From the NCBI GenBank assembly GCA_013178095.1, contig JABLXK010000014.1:1-64000 (forward strand): 64,000 bases of DNA, in the 5' to 3' direction. The notes beneath the pieces were generated by a model, which ran no database searches, had not been told where the DNA came from, and saw only the letters and a program-made list of their open reading frames with translations. The translations under genes and the position numbers were made by a program. This DNA is from Anaerolineae bacterium. GTDB taxonomy: Bacteria > Chloroflexota > Anaerolineae > Anaerolineales > Anaerolineaceae. Shown here piece after piece: positions 33,372-42,742 of the stretch (positions are counted from its first letter, which is position 1; each line of letters begins with the position of its first letter).

Positions 33372-35101
33372 TGAAACGCCTGGCGGGCATTCCCGCTTCT
33401 CGCGGTATATGCATCGGCCCGGTTTTCCAGTTTATTCGCCAGGAATTAGTCGTCACAGATTGCAAGGTCGATGATCCCCAGAAGGAAATCGAGCGGTTGA
33501 ACGCAGCCATCGGCGCTGCCAAAGAACAAATCTCCAAAATCTACGAAAAAGCCCTTACCGAAGCCAGCCAAGCGGACGCGGAAATTTTCCAGGCCCACCT
33601 GATGATCCTGGAAGACCCGGAAATGCTGAGCGAGGTTCGCAAGAAAATCGAAAGCCGGAAATGCAGCGCTGAATCCGCCATGAAAGAAACCGCGCAAGCA
33701 TTCTCAGACATGATGGCGGCCATGAAAGACGAATACTTTGCGGCACGCGCGACCGATATTTTGGATGTCGGCAACCGCGTGCTTCGTGTTTTAATGGGCG
33801 TGGCTGAAAGCCCCACTGCCAACCTGAAAACCCCCTCGGTCATCGTGGCTGACGATCTAACCCCCTCTGATACAGTCCTGCTGGATAAAAGCCTGGTCAT
33901 CGGTTTCTGCACCGCACGCGGTTCAGCCACCTCACACACCGCCATTCTTGCCCGCGGTTTGGGCATCCCGGCTGTGGCGGGTGTGGGCGAATCCATCCTG
34001 AATTCCTGCAATGCCTCGCAGATCATTCTGGACGGCACCAATGGTGAAGCCATTCTCGATCCGGATCAGGCCATGGTCAAGGATTACGAACAGCGCATCC
34101 AGACCGCCCGCACCATCCGCGAAGCTTCCGTGAAACACGCGCATGAACCGGCTGTCACCATCGATGGACGCCATCTTGAAGTGGTTTCCAACATCGGTAA
34201 TGTGGAAGGTGCGCGCAGCTCCATCGAGAACGGCGCCGAGGGCGTCGGCCTGCTGCGCACCGAATTCCTTTACCTGGAACGCAGCAGCCTGCCGACTGAA
34301 GAAGAGCAGTATCAAGCCTACAAAGCTATCCTGGATGTGTTCGGCAATCTACCGGTCATCCTGCGCACGCTGGACGTCGGCGGGGATAAGGAAATCCCCT
34401 ATATGGGCCTGGCAGCCGAGAGCAATTCCTTCCTCGGCCAGCGCGCCCTGCGCTTGTGCCTGGTTCGGCCGGATATCTTCAAACCGCAATTGCGCGCAGC
34501 CCTCCGCGCCGGCGTCGGCCGCAACTTGAAGATCATGTTCCCCATGGTCGCCACCGCCAGCGAGGTGCGTGCCGCCCGCAAGGTCATGGATGAATGCATC
34601 GCCGAACTGCGTAAAGAAAATATCCCCTTCGCTGAAAACATCGAGATCGGCATCATGGTCGAAATCCCCTCCGCCGCCCTGGTGGCTGACCAGTTGGCCA
34701 AAGAAGTGGATTTCTTCTCCATCGGCACCAACGATCTCAGCCAGTACACCATGGCTGCCGACCGCACCAACCCCAAGGTGGCTGACCTCTCCAACGCTTT
34801 CTTTCCGGCTGTTCTGCGCCTGATCCGCGATGTGATCAGCGCCGCCCATAAGGAAGGCAAGTGGGTGGGAATGTGCGGCGAACTGGCCGGCGAACCCTTG
34901 GCAGCCCCCATCCTGCTGGGCCTCGGCCTGGACGAGTTCAGCATGAACCCGCCCATGGTGCCAGTGGTCAAACAAATTCTGCGCAACCTGAACGCGCAGG
35001 AGATGCAGGCCCTCGCCGAACAGGCTCTGCAATTGGAATCGCCGCAGGAAATCCAGCAGCTCGTCAAGGACAAAGTGCCTTTCATCGCCGAGCTGGTTTA
35101 A
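33371..35101 (+). CDS. ptsI: Phosphoenolpyruvate-protein phosphotransferase (enzyme I)
   Basis: This 576-aa protein transfers phosphate from PEP to HPr. The phosphorylated His189 is in GSATSHTAILARG. The PEP-binding barrel shows EGVGLLRTEFLYL and DFFSIGTNDLSQYTMAADR, then GMCGELAG with the catalytic Cys. Length and all motifs are standard. It is translationally coupled to HPr (ATGA at 33369-33372) and followed by a strong terminator, so ptsHI form a two-gene unit. Confidence 0.95.
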   Translation: MKRLAGIPASRGICIGPVFQFIRQELVVTDCKVDDPQKEIERLNAAIGAAKEQISKIYEKALTEASQADAEIFQAHLMILEDPEMLSEVRKKIESRKCSAESAMKETAQAFSDMMAAMKDEYFAARATDILDVGNRVLRVLMGVAESPTANLKTPSVIVADDLTPSDTVLLDKSLVIGFCTARGSATSHTAILARGLGIPAVAGVGESILNSCNASQIILDGTNGEAILDPDQAMVKDYEQRIQTARTIREASVKHAHEPAVTIDGRHLEVVSNIGNVEGARSSIENGAEGVGLLRTEFLYLERSSLPTEEEQYQAYKAILDVFGNLPVILRTLDVGGDKEIPYMGLAAESNSFLGQRALRLCLVRPDIFKPQLRAALRAGVGRNLKIMFPMVATASEVRAARKVMDECIAELRKENIPFAENIEIGIMVEIPSAALVADQLAKEVDFFSIGTNDLSQYTMAADRTNPKVADLSNAFFPAVLRLIRDVISAAHKEGKWVGMCGELAGEPLAAPILLGLGLDEFSMNPPMVPVVKQILRNLNAQEMQALAEQALQLESPQEIQQLVKDKVPFIAELV

Positions 35102-35106
35102 CGATT

Positions 35107-35135
35107 AAAAAGCCTGGTTCGCCAGGCTTTTTTTG
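35107..35135 (+). terminator. Rho-independent terminator of ptsHI
   Basis: AAAAAGCCTGG (35107-35117) and CCAGGCTTTTT (35122-35132) form an 11-bp stem with a TTCG tetraloop, followed by TT. It starts 6 nt after the stop. Confidence 0.9.
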
Positions 35136-35318
35136 TGATGAGTTTGGCTTTGGTTGTAAACAAGATAATACTTTCATCCGGCGGCAAATACATACAAAAG
35201 GATGAAATTACCCTAAAATATCCATTAAAATAACTTTCCATCCGTGGTGGGATTCCCGGTGTATCTCTGCATCCGCTAACAATCGCCGCGCATGGTAAAT
35301 TCAATCAAAGGAATTGAA

Positions 35319-36140
35319 ATGAATCTTAAAACCTGGATTGCGCGTCATCCGATTTTCACGTATATCATCTTCACCTTGCTCTGGTCGTTCAGCATCTGGT
35401 CGCTAATGTTCTTGTTTATTGAACCCGGCGGTTTATTGAAAAATCCTCCGCCCATCACTTACTTATTCGTCGTGCTGGGCGGGTTCGGTCCTACGCTCAG
35501 CGGCGTGCTCACCAGCAGGCTGGTTTATGGGCGTGAAGGGCTGCAAGCTCTTTGGAACAGGTTCCGCATTTGGCGGGTGGGGCGCTGGTGGCTGGCCGTG
35601 CTGATCATTCCTCTGGTGACTGCCCTGACGCCGCTCCTGCGCTGGCTCGCAGGCTACCCGCTGGATTGCGGCGCGATGTTATCGCAGCTCATCCCCGGCC
35701 TTATCCTGGGCCTCACCGCTGGTTTGATGGAAGAATTTGGCTGGCGTGGCTTTCTGCTGCCTCACCTGCTCAAGAAATATTCACCGTTCGCCGCGACGGT
35801 ATTAACCGGTTTGATCTGGGGTGGATTGTGGCACGGCTACGCCGATTTCATCGGCATTGGCGGCCAGGGATGGGTTTCCCTGCTATTGATCGTTCTGCTC
35901 GGTCCGGTGCTGCTGACCGCCTGGTCCTTTATCCTCACCTGGGTTTACGAACGCACGCAGGGCAGCCTGCTGCTCGCCTATTTCATGCACGCCAGCATCT
36001 CCTCCAGCGCGCTGATTTTCGGGCAGACCTATTCCAACACCGCGGAAGAAATCACCTGGACCGCCATCAGCACCGGGTTGGCTGTTCTGGCGGCCGTCGT
36101 CATTTGGCTGTTTTTCCGCCGGCCTGTTCCACAGGAATAA
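35319..36140 (+). CDS. CPBP-family intramembrane metalloprotease
   Basis: This 273-aa polytopic membrane protein carries the CPBP (CAAX protease and bacteriocin-processing) motifs: MEEFGWRGFLLPHL (EExxxR), LIWGGLWHGY (His of motif 2), and FMHASISSSALIF (His of motif 3). All catalytic positions are present. Substrates of stand-alone members are mostly unknown. ATG 35319 has AAAGGAA upstream and is preferred to 35292. It is a single-gene unit ended by a terminator. Confidence 0.85.
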   Translation: MNLKTWIARHPIFTYIIFTLLWSFSIWSLMFLFIEPGGLLKNPPPITYLFVVLGGFGPTLSGVLTSRLVYGREGLQALWNRFRIWRVGRWWLAVLIIPLVTALTPLLRWLAGYPLDCGAMLSQLIPGLILGLTAGLMEEFGWRGFLLPHLLKKYSPFAATVLTGLIWGGLWHGYADFIGIGGQGWVSLLLIVLLGPVLLTAWSFILTWVYERTQGSLLLAYFMHASISSSALIFGQTYSNTAEEITWTAISTGLAVLAAVVIWLFFRRPVPQE

Positions 36141-36161
36141 CGCAATTTTGGACAAAAGCGG

Positions 36162-36195
36162 ATCCCCAACTCTGGCCAGAGTTGGGGATTTTTTC
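36162..36195 (+). terminator. Rho-independent terminator after the CPBP gene
   Basis: ATCCCCAACTCT (36162-36173) and AGAGTTGGGGAT (36178-36189) form a perfect 12-bp stem around GGCC, followed by TTTTTTC. Confidence 0.9.
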
Positions 36196-36332
36196 ATTAA
36201 TACAATCCTCGATTTAATAAAACCTTGGATGGGATCACTTTTTATAAATTGCGTGCAGCAAAAGCCTAAGGAACCCGTTCAAGTTTTTGATCAAACGTTT
36301 ACTGTGCAGAAATTATCCGCATCTACCTGGTT

Positions 36333-37301
36333 TTATTCTTTCACGTATTGATCATAAAAATCTACCACGCGCTGGATGAACAACGGATCGGCCTCGCCGC
36401 TGGCGATAAAGGTGTGCGGCTGATCTTCATAAAAATAACATTCATGTTCGCGTCCGGCTTCCTCTAACTGCGCGCATAATTTTTGCGACCATTCCGGCGC
36501 GATCACTTCATCCTCCCCGCCGTGATGCACGCTGAAAGCCGCTTCGGTGGCGCTCAAATCATACACTTTGACTCCGTCCGAGTTATTGATGTAGCGCTGG
36601 CTGACCGCGCCGTACAGTACCGCGGCCTTGATCTCCGGCACCAGGTTCAGCACGCGCAGCGCCACACCCCCGCCCAGGCTGTGCCCCCAGATGCCCATAC
36701 GGTTCAGGTCGGCATTCTCGAAGATGCTGCCTTTCGTGCCAGCGGCCTGGCGCACATACGTCAGCAGGTTCATCACATCCACCGTGTAACCGCTCATGTA
36801 ATCGCACACGCGTCCGGGAGAATCGGAAGGCGGGAAGTTGCGCAAATTGGGGTGCAGCACAATGTAGCCCTTGCGGGCGATGGAATCCGCGTAGCGCGTC
36901 GAATAATCCAGCGTTTCATATTCCTCTGCCGGGATGTAGCCGTGCAGCGCGATGACCACCGGGAAAGGTCCTTTGCCCTTGGGGATATTCACGTATCCGT
37001 GGATGTTCAATCCATCGCTATCGTAGGTGATGTAGTAACGCGTAAATTCGGTCTTTTCCTGCCAGGCATATTCCACGCGCAACTCGCCCTGGCCGTACGT
37101 GCGGCTGGCCAGCGCTTCCAGGGAATAGGGATTGAGGGCAACTTCCGCCGTAGGCAGCAGCGATACCCCGTCCGGTTCGGCTGCGGGAGCCGATTCAGCC
37201 AGCGTGTCCGTATTGACGTTTGGTGAAGTCAACGCTAGCGTTGGCGTGCAAGCGCTGAACGAAAGCGCAGTCATTAAGAGCAAAATTGTGATTTTTCTCA
37301 T
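36333..37301 (-). CDS. Alpha/beta-hydrolase lipoprotein (dienelactone hydrolase/S9 peptidase-like)
   Basis: This 322-aa protein has a signal peptide and lipobox (LSFSACTPT), then an alpha/beta hydrolase. The oxyanion strand is FPVVIALHGYIPAEEY, the nucleophile elbow GIWGHSLGGGVAL (Ser), an acid is in VHHGGEDEVIAPEW, and the histidine is in DQPHTFIASGE. It is probably a membrane-tethered esterase or peptidase outside the cell; the substrate is unknown. ATG 37301 (MRKITILLL) gives the proper lipoprotein signal, while the longer start at 37346 does not. It is a single-gene unit. Confidence 0.8.
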   Translation of the reverse strand: MRKITILLLMTALSFSACTPTLALTSPNVNTDTLAESAPAAEPDGVSLLPTAEVALNPYSLEALASRTYGQGELRVEYAWQEKTEFTRYYITYDSDGLNIHGYVNIPKGKGPFPVVIALHGYIPAEEYETLDYSTRYADSIARKGYIVLHPNLRNFPPSDSPGRVCDYMSGYTVDVMNLLTYVRQAAGTKGSIFENADLNRMGIWGHSLGGGVALRVLNLVPEIKAAVLYGAVSQRYINNSDGVKVYDLSATEAAFSVHHGGEDEVIAPEWSQKLCAQLEEAGREHECYFYEDQPHTFIASGEADPLFIQRVVDFYDQYVKE

Positions 37302-37418
37302 TAGTAGACCTATATGATAATGTTTATCTGATTTATGGATAGCCATTAAATCACAAAATTCCCCGCGCCAATCCGGCTCAGGTGGATTTTACATTTCTCT
37401 TAGAAAAGAAAAAACCGG

Positions 37419-38540
37419 TTAATCGCCCAGGCAGGTGCCCACCCGCCGCGCGGTATCCAGCCAAATATGGTTGCCCGGCACCAGGCGGCGCTTGTCCACA
37501 ACGCTCTTAAGGGGTACGGGTTTCACCTCAACACCTTTGACCGCCACCATGATCCCGCTGCTGCCTTCTGCGATCAGCGCCACCGCCGCTCCGCCCAGTT
37601 GCGAACCCAACAGGCGGTCGCGCGCCGAGGGCGTACCGCCGCGCTGCACGTAACCCAGGATGGTGACACGCGCTTCCAGTCCGGTCAATTTTTGCAAGTC
37701 ATCCGCCAGCCGCATGGTCTTGCCAGGCTGCGCGGAATAGAATTTCAATAATTCTTCGTTGGCTTTTTCTTTATCTTTCTTATTCTTGGCTGCGCTGATA
37801 TCTTCCATGAGCTGCGTCTCCCGTTTGCGGTCCTCAATGGACATGGCGCCCTCCGAGACCGCCACGATGCTGAAATGCTTGCCGCTGCGGCTGCGTTCCA
37901 GAATTGCTTTAGCAATATTTTCAGGATCGTAAGGAATTTCCGGGATCAGGATCACATCCGCTCCGCCGGCAATGCCCGCACCGAGCGCCAGCCAGCCGGC
38001 ATTATGTCCCATGATCTCCACAATGATGATGCGGTGGTGGCTGTGGGCGGTGCTGTGTAGCCGGTCGATGGCATCCGTAGCAATACCCAGGGCGGTATCG
38101 AAGCCCAGGGTAACGTCGGTATTGGCAATGTCATTATCGATGGTTTTAGGCAGGGTAACGATATTCAATCCCTTCTCCATCAGGCTGAAGGCATTCTTTT
38201 GAGTCCCCCCGCCTCCAATGCACACCAGTACATCCAGGCGGTGCTTGTGATAGGTTTCCACCATGGCGTCGCGCATGTCCTGTAACTTGCCGCCCACCAG
38301 CATTTTTTTGGGTTTATCGCGGCTGGTGCCCAGGATAGTTCCGCCCAGCGTCAGGATGCCGGAAAGCGAAGTCTCATCCAGCAGGATGCAGCGGTCCTGC
38401 AGCAGCCCGCGGAAACCGTCGTAGAATCCCACCAATTGCAGGTCGTAGCGGTATTCGGCTGATTTTCCCAACCCGCGCAAAGCGGCATTTAAACCGGGCG
38501 TATCCCCGCCGGCGGTCAGAACACCAACATTTTTGGTCAT
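37419..38540 (-). CDS. pfkA: 6-phosphofructokinase (PFK-A family)
   Basis: This 373-aa protein has the PFK fold: [43 protein letters not shown] (catalytic Asp loop), [17 protein letters not shown] and [13 protein letters not shown]. Lys132 in PKTIDND is typical of PPi-dependent and group III enzymes. The phosphoryl-donor loop is IGGGGTQKN (109-113), where a Gly replaces the usual Asp or Glu, so the phosphoryl donor is uncertain. ATG 38540 is preferred because GGAG lies 6 nt upstream. It is a single-gene unit. Confidence 0.88.
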   Translation of the reverse strand: MTKNVGVLTAGGDTPGLNAALRGLGKSAEYRYDLQLVGFYDGFRGLLQDRCILLDETSLSGILTLGGTILGTSRDKPKKMLVGGKLQDMRDAMVETYHKHRLDVLVCIGGGGTQKNAFSLMEKGLNIVTLPKTIDNDIANTDVTLGFDTALGIATDAIDRLHSTAHSHHRIIIVEIMGHNAGWLALGAGIAGGADVILIPEIPYDPENIAKAILERSRSGKHFSIVAVSEGAMSIEDRKRETQLMEDISAAKNKKDKEKANEELLKFYSAQPGKTMRLADDLQKLTGLEARVTILGYVQRGGTPSARDRLLGSQLGGAAVALIAEGSSGIMVAVKGVEVKPVPLKSVVDKRRLVPGNHIWLDTARRVGTCLGD

Positions 38541-38715
38541 TTTTCGCTCCATTTTTTTATTCAGGGCTATTAATCATTATAGATGAAAAAGGCCGGCGCG
38601 GGCTGTGTCAATCCTAAGCCGATCGCCAGTGAATGCTCCGTTTGCGTATAAAAAAATACCGAAAATGCTACAATTGAATCATTCCAAGTACATTGTTTCA
38701 AACAAGGAGGTTATC

Positions 38716-38919
38716 ATGTCCGATTTACCCGACGGGTTGGATGACAATGCCATGATGGCAGCGGTCGCTTGGGAAATTGTCAACTACGCCTACCTGCGCA
38801 CGGCTTATTTCAGCGAACGCCCCAGCGAGGAAGTCTTCACCAAACTCACCAACGAGTTCATCCGCGCTCGCCAGGCCATCTACCACGGGAAATATCTCGA
38901 CGATCCCACCCGTACATAA
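38716..38919 (+). CDS. Small acidic hypothetical protein (67 aa)
   Basis: A very strong Shine-Dalgarno (AAGGAGG, 38704-38710) precedes ATG 38716. The protein starts MSDLPDGLDDNAMMAAVAWE and is mostly helical (FTKLTNEFIRARQAIYHG). I do not recognise a family. It has no membrane segment or cysteines. It is a lone gene with its own probable terminator, so likely expressed on its own. Confidence 0.7.
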   Translation: MSDLPDGLDDNAMMAAVAWEIVNYAYLRTAYFSERPSEEVFTKLTNEFIRARQAIYHGKYLDDPTRT

Positions 38920-38934
38920 AGCCCAGCAAACAAG

Positions 38935-38976
38935 AAGATGCGATCTTGGAGCGCTGTTCGCAGGTCGCATCTTTTC
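38935..38976 (+). terminator. Probable terminator of the 67-aa gene
   Basis: AAGATGCGA (38935-38943) pairs with TCGCATCTT (38965-38973), with a 21-nt loop and a short TTTT run. The long loop makes it weaker than the others in this window. Confidence 0.55.
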
Positions 38977-39020
38977 TGGTTCCGTTTTCGACTGTTTAAA
39001 AAAACCAGCCGCGCTTCATA

Positions 39021-40457
39021 TCAACCCGCAGGTTGATTCAATTCCAACAGGTAACGGTTGATTTCCTGGGCTGCCTGGCGTCCGGCACCCATGGCCGAGA
39101 TGACCGTCGCGCCGCCGGTGACGATGTCGCCTCCCGCGAACACACCCTTCTTGGTGGTTTGCAGGCTGTTCTCGCCCACTTCCAGCGTCCCGCGCCGGGT
39201 GAATTGCAGCCCGGGTGTATCGCGCAGCAGAGGGTTGGAACTGTTGCCGATGGCGATCACCGCCAGATCCAACTCCATGGTAAATTCGGAACCTTCAATC
39301 GGCACCGGGCTGCGCCGGCCGCTTTGGTCCGGTTCGCCCAATTGCATGCGCTGCAAGCGCACACCTTTCAGCCAGCCCTGCCCATTATCGATAAATTCCA
39401 ATGGCGCCGCCAGGAAGGTGAACTCGACGCCCTCCTCTTTGGCGTGCAGCACTTCTTCATGCCGCGCCGGCATTTCCTCTTCCGAGCGGCGGTAGATGAT
39501 GTGCACTTTTTTCGCGCCCAGCCGCAGCGCAGTACGCGCGGAATCCAGCGCGGTATTGCCCGCCCCGAACACCGCCACGGTCTTGTCCTGGTAGCTGAAA
39601 ATGGGTGTAACCGCGCCGCTTTGGTAGGCTTTCATTAAATTCACGCGCGTCAGCAATTCATTGGAAGAATAAATTCCGATCAATTCCTCGCCCGGAACGC
39701 CCAGAAAATGCGGTAATCCAGCGCCGGCGCCGATGAAGACGGCGTCGTAACCCTGGTCGGCCATCAATTCATTCAGGGTCAGGGTCATGCCGATCACCAC
39801 GTTCTTCTCAAAGCGCACGCCCAGGCGCCGCAGCACGTTCACTTCGTATTCCACGATGCGCTTGGGCAGGCGGAACTCGGGAATGCCGTACACCAGCACC
39901 CCGCCGAAAGCGTGCAACGCCTCGAATACGGTCACAGCGTGCCCCATGCGGATCAGGTCGCCGGCGCAGGCCAGCGAAGCCGGACCGGAGCCGATCAGGG
40001 CGACCTTTCGGCCCGTGGCGGGTGGCAGATCGCCTACCGGCCGTGCCGCGCGTTGATTGGCGGTGGCGTCCGCCGTGTAGCGCTCCAGGCTGCCGATGGC
40101 TACCGGCAGGCCTTTTTTGCCCAGCACGCAGCGTGATTCGCAGAATTTTTCCTGCGGGCAAACTCGCCCGCAAATGGCCGGCAGCAGGTTATCCTGCAGC
40201 AGCACGTCCGCCGCCTTTAGCATGTCGCCTTCCACGATCTGATTGATGAAGTCGGGGATATGCACGTGCACCGGGCAACCCTGCGAACAGGGCGCGTCCT
40301 TGCATTGCAGGCAGCGCATGGCTTCTTCCCGTGCCAGTTCCGGCGTGAAACCCAGATTGACTTCGTCGAAATTCGTGATGCGCACTTGTGCATCCTGCGC
40401 CGGCATCACGTGCCGCGCGATTTGCATACGTTCTTTCAGGGGCAAGTCGTTAGGCAC
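39021..40457 (-). CDS. nfnB: NADPH-binding large subunit of NfnAB/SudAB (glutamate synthase small-subunit-like)
   Basis: This 478-aa protein has an N-terminal Fe-S part (MRCLQCKDAPCSQGCPVH; CGRVCPQEKFCESRC). The FAD site is ALIGSGPASLACAGDLIRMG and the NADPH site is AVFGAGNTALDSARTALRLG. Alone it resembles the GltD-like small subunit of glutamate synthase. Its pairing, by an 8-nt overlap, with an FNR-like partner indicates an NfnAB (ferredoxin-dependent transhydrogenase) or SudAB complex. No glutamate synthase large subunit is nearby. Confidence 0.87.
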   Translation of the reverse strand: MPNDLPLKERMQIARHVMPAQDAQVRITNFDEVNLGFTPELAREEAMRCLQCKDAPCSQGCPVHVHIPDFINQIVEGDMLKAADVLLQDNLLPAICGRVCPQEKFCESRCVLGKKGLPVAIGSLERYTADATANQRAARPVGDLPPATGRKVALIGSGPASLACAGDLIRMGHAVTVFEALHAFGGVLVYGIPEFRLPKRIVEYEVNVLRRLGVRFEKNVVIGMTLTLNELMADQGYDAVFIGAGAGLPHFLGVPGEELIGIYSSNELLTRVNLMKAYQSGAVTPIFSYQDKTVAVFGAGNTALDSARTALRLGAKKVHIIYRRSEEEMPARHEEVLHAKEEGVEFTFLAAPLEFIDNGQGWLKGVRLQRMQLGEPDQSGRRSPVPIEGSEFTMELDLAVIAIGNSSNPLLRDTPGLQFTRRGTLEVGENSLQTTKKGVFAGGDIVTGGATVISAMGAGRQAAQEINRYLLELNQPAG

Positions 40458-41301
40458 GTTTCATCTCCTCGATCTGCGCGTCCAGCTTGCAGGCGTGTTC
40501 TTTCTCCTGCTCGATATCCCGGTAGGCATTGTTGCGCCGCATCAGGCTGTCGAAATCCACCTGGTGCGCGTCGAATTCCGGCCCATCTACGCACACAAAC
40601 ACGATCTTTCCGTTGACCAGCGCGCGGCAGCCGCCGCACATGCCGATACCATCCACCATGATGGGGTTCAAGCTTACGATAGTGGGTGTGCCGTGTTCGC
40701 GGGTGATATCGGCGATCAGCTTCATCATAGGCAGCGGTCCAGCCGCGATCACGCGGTCGATCTGCTCGCCCTTTCGGTAAAGGTCTTTGAGCAATTCAGT
40801 CACAAAGCCTTTGACGCCGTAAGACCCGTCGTCGGTAGCCATGATCAGTTCGTCGGAAATTTCACGCAGGTCGTCTTCCAGGATCACGAAGCTCTGGTCG
40901 CGCGCGCCGCTGATGATGATGATGCGGTTGCCGGCTTCCTTCAGCGTCTGCGCCACGGCGAACGCAACGGCCGTACCCACGCCGCCGCCCACCACCACGA
41001 CTGTGCCAAACTTGCCGATTTCGGATGGCTTCCCCAGCGGGCCCAACAGGTCGGCGACCGCGTCGCCTTCCTTCAGCTCGGCTAACTGGCGCGTGGAAAG
41101 GCCGATGGCTTTCACGATCAAGGTGATGGTGCCAGCCTCCCGGTTGGCTTTCATGATGGTCAGGGGTACGCGTTCGCTGCTTTCCAGCGGCCGCAGGACA
41201 ATGAACTGCCCCGCCTGGAATTTCTTGGCGATCAGGGGAGCATAGATTTCAAACCGGAAGATATCCGGCGCGATTTTGGTTTTGGTTTTGATCTCAAACA
41301 T
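40450..41301 (-). CDS. nfnA: FAD/[2Fe-2S] small subunit of NfnAB/SudAB
   Basis: This 283-aa ferredoxin-NADP reductase-like protein has FAD binding in FQAGQFIVLRP and PLTIM, NAD(H) binding in VVVVGGGVGTAVAFAVAQ, and C-terminal [2Fe-2S] cysteines in GIGMCGGCRALVN and FVCVDGPEFD. With the subunit encoded next it would bifurcate electrons between NADPH, NADH and ferredoxin, or act as sulfide dehydrogenase. ATG 41301 (MFEIKTKTKI) is preferred to 41319. The arrangement fits an anaerobe. Confidence 0.87.
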   Translation of the reverse strand: MFEIKTKTKIAPDIFRFEIYAPLIAKKFQAGQFIVLRPLESSERVPLTIMKANREAGTITLIVKAIGLSTRQLAELKEGDAVADLLGPLGKPSEIGKFGTVVVVGGGVGTAVAFAVAQTLKEAGNRIIIISGARDQSFVILEDDLREISDELIMATDDGSYGVKGFVTELLKDLYRKGEQIDRVIAAGPLPMMKLIADITREHGTPTIVSLNPIMVDGIGMCGGCRALVNGKIVFVCVDGPEFDAHQVDFDSLMRRNNAYRDIEQEKEHACKLDAQIEEMKRA

Positions 41302-41352
41302 TATTTTTAACCCGCACAAGTATAAACGATTTATAAGGATGAAGAGAACTTT

Positions 41353-41556
41353 CTAAACCTTTCCGGCCTGCACCAGGCGGGCAAAATTCTCAAAAGACCG
41401 GTCGTAACTGCGTTCGGCTTCCGGTGGAAAACAGCAAGCCGGCAATTCCCGATTTTGTACATGGTAGCTGATGCAATCGCAGCAGGTGCCTTTACGCGAG
41501 CAGGGTTCGTAGGTGCAGGTACATTTCGTCAGGTTATGCGTCTTCTTGCATTCCAT
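41353..41556 (-). CDS. DUF6485-type cysteine-rich small protein
   Basis: This 67-aa protein opens MECKKTHNLTKCTCTYEPCS and continues RKGTCCDCISYHVQNRELPA with a further CC. Ten cysteines suggest a metal site. The pattern matches, from memory, small DUF6485 proteins of anaerobes; no function is known. It lies 51 nt upstream of the nfnA-like gene on the same strand, so it may share its message. Confidence 0.7.
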   Translation of the reverse strand: MECKKTHNLTKCTCTYEPCSRKGTCCDCISYHVQNRELPACCFPPEAERSYDRSFENFARLVQAGKV

Positions 41557-41664
41557 GAGTTCCTCCGTTAGGTGATGGAGCTGGCACTAAAATTGCATTA
41601 TTATACCAACAGCAGGTCTTTTTTTTAATGTATGATTAAATCACGGTGAGGAATCGTTTTTAGT

Positions 41665-42720
41665 ATGGAAGTATTGCATCCTCTTTCCACCTCGGAATGG
41701 CTCGAGCAGGCGTCAGCCGCGTTGAAGAGCGGCGACAGCGCCCGCGCTTACGAGTGCGCCATGGCCGCAGCGCGCCAGGATCCGCTCTGCGAGCAAGCCT
41801 GGCTGATCCTGGCTTCCGTGAGCGAGCCTGAAAAAGCCATGCTTTACCTGGAAAATGCCCTGCGCGCCAATCCCCGCAGCCAGGCAGCCCGCAAAGCCGT
41901 TCGTCTGGTTTTCAGCCGGCTGAATGCAGCGGATAGCGCGGGAACTCCGGATGAACCGGGAGAGGAACCTAATCCCGCTTTTGTGGATGTGCAAACGCCT
42001 CTGGAAGAAGAGGAACCTATCTTAGAAAAACCGGCGGAAAAAGTGGAAGAGGATACATCGGAAAAATCGCAATCCATGCAGGAAAACCTGCCGCAGGTCG
42101 CGAAAATACCTGCGGTTTCCCCTGAAAAGACTGCTGGAGCCTTGCGATTGCGCAAGCGTTCGGAACCGGTCGCCTTATCGCCGACCTCCCGCGGCAGAAA
42201 ATTCAAACTCGTCCGTAAAACCAAACCTGCATCCGTATTTCCCGAAAGCCCCGCGGAGCCTTTTGCCGGGCAGCCGGCAGTCGAGCTTGGCGCTTCTCCC
42301 ATCATCGAAGCGGCCGTTGAACCTCCCGCCATTTCGCCCGAATTGGCCGCAGCCGGGGCGAACGAACCTGATTCCATCCAAACCCCGCCGAATGTGGTTG
42401 AAGTGGAGCAAAGCCCCTCCCCTGAAATGCCGGCCGGGCAGCACCCGTCTCCTGCGAAAGCAAAACGTTCTCGCAAACCCGCGCCGCTTTCCGCTCCTGA
42501 ACAATTGCCTGCTCATCCCAAGAAACAGCGCGCTCAAAAAAAAGCAGCCGATCGGCCGGTGATCATGCCTGATTCTGCCTTCGCCAGCACCCCGCGTGGA
42601 TTTCATGAATTAAAGAAGACGGAACCAGCCGATGTGGACATGATCGAACTGGTGTTGGTGTCCATCGCGGCTATCGTGCTGCCGTTGATCGTTTTTCTGT
42701 ATTTTTATCTGTCGCGTTGA
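41665..42720 (+). CDS. TPR-like protein with disordered middle and C-terminal membrane anchor
   Basis: The first 90 residues of this 351-aa protein form TPR-like helices (LEQASAALKSGDSARAYECA; CEQAWLILASVSEPEKAMLY). A Pro/Glu/Ala-rich spacer of about 230 residues follows, then one C-terminal helix (IELVLVSIAAIVLPLIVFLY). It appears tail-anchored with its TPR domain in the cytoplasm. I do not recognise a named family. It precedes a glycoside-hydrolase-like lipoprotein by 22 nt and probably shares its transcript. Confidence 0.7.
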   Translation: MEVLHPLSTSEWLEQASAALKSGDSARAYECAMAAARQDPLCEQAWLILASVSEPEKAMLYLENALRANPRSQAARKAVRLVFSRLNAADSAGTPDEPGEEPNPAFVDVQTPLEEEEPILEKPAEKVEEDTSEKSQSMQENLPQVAKIPAVSPEKTAGALRLRKRSEPVALSPTSRGRKFKLVRKTKPASVFPESPAEPFAGQPAVELGASPIIEAAVEPPAISPELAAAGANEPDSIQTPPNVVEVEQSPSPEMPAGQHPSPAKAKRSRKPAPLSAPEQLPAHPKKQRAQKKAADRPVIMPDSAFASTPRGFHELKKTEPADVDMIELVLVSIAAIVLPLIVFLYFYLSR

Positions 42721-42742
42721 TCGATGATAAGGATTTTTTTCC

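Noticed and set aside
39021-41301. Glutamate synthase (GltBD)
   Set aside because: The GltD-like protein overlaps an FNR-like partner and there is no large GltB subunit, so NfnAB/SudAB fits better.
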